Origin: Chromatiales bacterium
Lineage (GTDB): Bacteria; Pseudomonadota; Gammaproteobacteria; Chromatiales; Chromatiaceae
Direction: 5' to 3'
DNA: 8,633 nt
NCBI GenBank assembly: GCA_022360595.1
Contig: JAKSCN010000619.1
Coordinates: 1-8,633, forward strand
Shown here: positions 7,042 to 8,633 of the stretch, in pieces
Layout: every line of letters begins with the position of its first letter
Numbering within the stretch: position 1 is the stretch's first letter
Program-made: the position numbers and the translations under genes
Notes under the pieces: model-generated
Seen by the model: the letters and a program-made list of their open reading frames with translations, nothing else
Databases searched by the model: none
Told to the model about the DNA's origin: nothing

Positions 7042-7448
7042 ACCAATTTCCCTTTTTGCTCCATTGCAAATAAAACAGGGGTTGAAAATACACCCCAAAA
7101 CATCTTCCACGTGCAGCTTCGTATGCCGCACCTTTGCAGATAACCTTACTCAAAGCCTGATTTCTCAGGCTAAAAAAAGATGATCTACATTACCGAAACA
7201 TAACAGATATATTACGAATTTGAAGGTACTGTTTCTTATTTTTTTGCTTTGGTTGTGCCGCAAGCACCTCTGAGTCATTCTGGGCGGAATGATTTGAGAT
7301 TCAAAACCATCGAGTTGAAAACAGAAAACGTAGGTAATAACAGGCTATTGGTCAGTTTTCTAAAGCAGAAGTCAGCAATTTTTTCTTAGAGCATTCATCT
7401 ACAAACTGATTAGGGCTTCTCTAAGTAACTAAACGCCTTAAATATAAT
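7042..7448. other. AT-rich intergenic stretch without a convincing gene
   Basis: About 400 bases, visibly richer in A and T than the flanking genes. It holds a 7-bp stem-loop at 7154-7171 and a separated inverted repeat, CTTAGAG (7385-7391) with CTCTAAG (7419-7425). An AT near-palindrome, TTAAAT-ATA-ATTTAA (7438-7452), overlaps the stop of the small reading frame to the right. A plus-strand open frame of about 60 codons ending near 7389 has no start with a ribosome site and is not called. The sulfotransferase promoter presumably lies here, but I cannot place it. Confidence 0.6.
7154..7171 (-). repeat. Perfect 7-bp stem-loop upstream of the sulfotransferase gene
   Basis: AGCCTGA (7154-7160) and TCAGGCT (7165-7171) flank a 4-base loop, which read on the minus strand is GAAA, a stable GNRA tetraloop. 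Only TTT follows the stem on that strand, so it would be a weak terminator at best; it could also lie in the sulfotransferase leader. Confidence 0.45.
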
Positions 7449-7607
7449 TTAAATCATGGGATCGACTTTCCCAGAAGAGACAGCAGGGTGAGATGTTTTT
7501 GAGACAACCGCGACCAGCATGGCTATAGCCATTAAAACAGTGACGACCAAATTAGTGTAGACAGGCCCTAACACAGAGATAGGTAATCTTGAGTTAGGAG
7601 CATCCAC
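7449..7607 (-). CDS. Possible small single-span membrane protein, 52 residues
   Basis: An open frame from GTG (7605-7607) to TAA (7449-7451), 21 bases after the stop of the chromate transporter on the same strand. It encodes a short polar N-terminus (VDAPNSRLP), a hydrophobic run (GPVYTNLVVTVLMAIAMLVAVV, about residues 14-35) that would make one transmembrane helix, and a polar tail (SKTSHPAVSSGKVDPMI). I do not recognise a family. In favour: a clean hydrophobic helix with polar ends and operon-like position. Against: the only Shine-Dalgarno-like sequence (AGGAG, overlapping the transporter stop) is 17 bases from the GTG, too far, and inner starts have none. It could be a real small subunit, a decayed gene end, or chance. 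Confidence 0.4.
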   Translation of the reverse strand: MDAPNSRLPISVLGPVYTNLVVTVLMAIAMLVAVVSKTSHPAVSSGKVDPMI

Positions 7608-7628
7608 CCCAGGTTAGTTCGAGACTCC

Positions 7629-8633
7629 TCAGTACAGCATAAGGCCCAGCGCACCGGCACACGGGATGATCCAGACCACTTCCAATTTGAACCGCAGCAA
7701 GGCTATCAACGCCCCGACAAAAATCAGCAGCGATATCCAATTTGGCTGGGCCGTCATGGCAACCACATAGGCAGCCGCTAAGATCATACCGATAACCGCG
7801 GAACGAATACCGCGCATAGCTGCTTTAAGCACAGCCGCCCGCTTTATTCGTTCAAGGTAATGCGCGCTCACTACCATCAGCACAGCGGGCGGTGTAAAAA
7901 TACCAATGGTTGCAGCGGTAGCACCCAGCAGACCAGCAACCTTATAACCGATAAATGCAGCGCTAATCAGAATCGGCCCGGGTGTCACCTGCCCCAGTGC
8001 AATGCCATCGATAAACTCTTTATGGGTTACCCAGCCATAGCCATCGACAACAATCTCTTGAATCAAAGGGATGAAGACAAAACCACCGCCGAACAGGAAG
8101 ACACTCATTCCCGCAAATGTCGCCAGCAGTTTGCCGGCCATCATAAAGTCGGTACTGAAGAAAGGCGCCGCCATCGACACTACTGGCACTGCCGTTGAGC
8201 TATAGAGCTTCTTCCCGGTGGCCTTCTGACTATCGTCGCTATTGGCATCAGACTTAGGGCCTCCACCATCGACATTTTTTTCACGGAATAGAATATATCC
8301 CGCAACACCCGCGACCAGAATCACCGCCAAAGTGATAAAGAAGCCTCCTACCCCTATCAGCACAGCACAGGCGGCTAGTGCAATCACAGCTTCGGGTATA
8401 CCCTTGATGGTTTTTTGCCCCATATTCCAGACTGCCGCCACGATAATCGCGGCCACCGCCGGAATGAAGCCTTGAAAAAACTTGTTGACCGAGGGTATTT
8501 CACCCCAGGTGAAATAGCCATAACTGAGAGCAAGCACAAGCAGGAAGGTGGGTAGCGTCACAGCGGTGGCGGTAACCAGGGCACCAACACCACCCCGCAG
8601 TTTATAGCCGACATAAGCCACCACATTAACAGC
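7629..8633 (-). CDS. chrA: Chromate transporter, CHR/ChrA family (N-terminus beyond the right edge)
   Basis: The frame is open to the window edge, so 334 residues are visible and roughly the first 50-80 are missing. This is the long, two-domain form. The visible start (AVNVVAYVGYKLRGGVGAL) is the segment that normally follows PGPN in the first CHR domain. The second domain carries FGGGFVFIPLIQEIVV (181-196), WVTHKEFIDGIALGQVTPGP (201-220) and IGYKVAGLLGATAATIGIFTPP (228-249), the family signature. A hydrophilic linker of about 25 residues (117-142, VDGGGPKSDANSDDSQ) joins the domains. Characterised members export chromate from the cytoplasm and give resistance; many homologues are untested and may carry other anions such as sulfate. 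A GTG at 8624 lies inside the conserved core and is not the start. No chrB regulator is visible. Confidence 0.94.
   Translation of the reverse strand, partial: AVNVVAYVGYKLRGGVGALVTATAVTLPTFLLVLALSYGYFTWGEIPSVNKFFQGFIPAVAAIIVAAVWNMGQKTIKGIPEAVIALAACAVLIGVGGFFITLAVILVAGVAGYILFREKNVDGGGPKSDANSDDSQKATGKKLYSSTAVPVVSMAAPFFSTDFMMAGKLLATFAGMSVFLFGGGFVFIPLIQEIVVDGYGWVTHKEFIDGIALGQVTPGPILISAAFIGYKVAGLLGATAATIGIFTPPAVLMVVSAHYLERIKRAAVLKAAMRGIRSAVIGMILAAAYVVAMTAQPNWISLLIFVGALIALLRFKLEVVWIIPCAGALGLMLY

Noticed and set aside
7042..7131. N-terminal extension of the sulfotransferase from a GTG start
   Set aside because: No good ribosome site at the GTG, and the 30 extra residues do not resemble the family, which normally begins a few residues before the P-loop.
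7200..7389. Plus-strand open frame of about 60 codons
   Set aside because: No ATG, the only GTG lacks a ribosome site, and the composition is that of AT-rich noncoding sequence.
7519..7532. Perfect 14-base palindrome ATGGCTATAGCCAT
   Set aside because: It lies inside the possible small membrane protein, where it reads naturally as codons; with no second copy seen there is no reason to call it an operator.
8622..8624. GTG as start of the chromate transporter
   Set aside because: The frame stays open to the window edge and the conserved first CHR domain extends upstream, so the gene is cut rather than starting here.

Overview
The window (about 50% GC, dense genes, strong Shine-Dalgarno sites, intrinsic terminators) looks like chromosome of a motile Gram-negative bacterium. 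A gammaproteobacterium is the best guess, from the style of the chemoreceptor, the RND-type permease and a flagellar-type promoter. The genus cannot be named from the sequence alone. There are no tRNA, rRNA, CRISPR or recognisable insertion sequences.

Layout. (1) Bases 1-3086, minus strand: a three-gene operon reading right to left. It encodes a 778-residue RND/MMPL-family membrane exporter, then an AHSA1-like SRPBCC protein 3 bases after it, then a YCII/DGPF-domain protein cut by the left edge. (2) Bases 3087-3399: a divergent control region with several inverted repeats and a candidate sigma-28 (FliA) flagellar promoter facing right. (3) Bases 3400-5960, plus strand: a secreted PhnD-family periplasmic binding protein followed 38 bases later by a transmembrane methyl-accepting chemotaxis protein. 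(4) Bases 5988-6023: a strong terminator usable from both sides. (5) Bases 6031-7041, minus strand: a PAPS-type sulfotransferase. (6) Bases 7042-7448: an AT-rich stretch with small inverted repeats and no convincing gene. (7) Bases 7449-8633, minus strand: a ChrA-type chromate transporter cut by the right edge, followed downstream by a possible 52-residue single-span membrane protein.

The most interesting unit is the binding protein/chemoreceptor pair. No ABC permease or ATPase accompanies the binding protein, the receptor lies directly behind it, and the candidate promoter is of the flagellar/chemotaxis class. Together these suggest that the binding protein feeds a chemotaxis signal rather than, or as well as, an importer. 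Its fold looks like the PhnD family, but the Ser/Thr-rich ligand loop expected of phosphonate binders appears replaced, so the ligand is open. The left operon pairs an exporter with two small soluble proteins of families that often accompany ECF sigma factors. The sulfotransferase and chromate transporter look like independent accessory functions.
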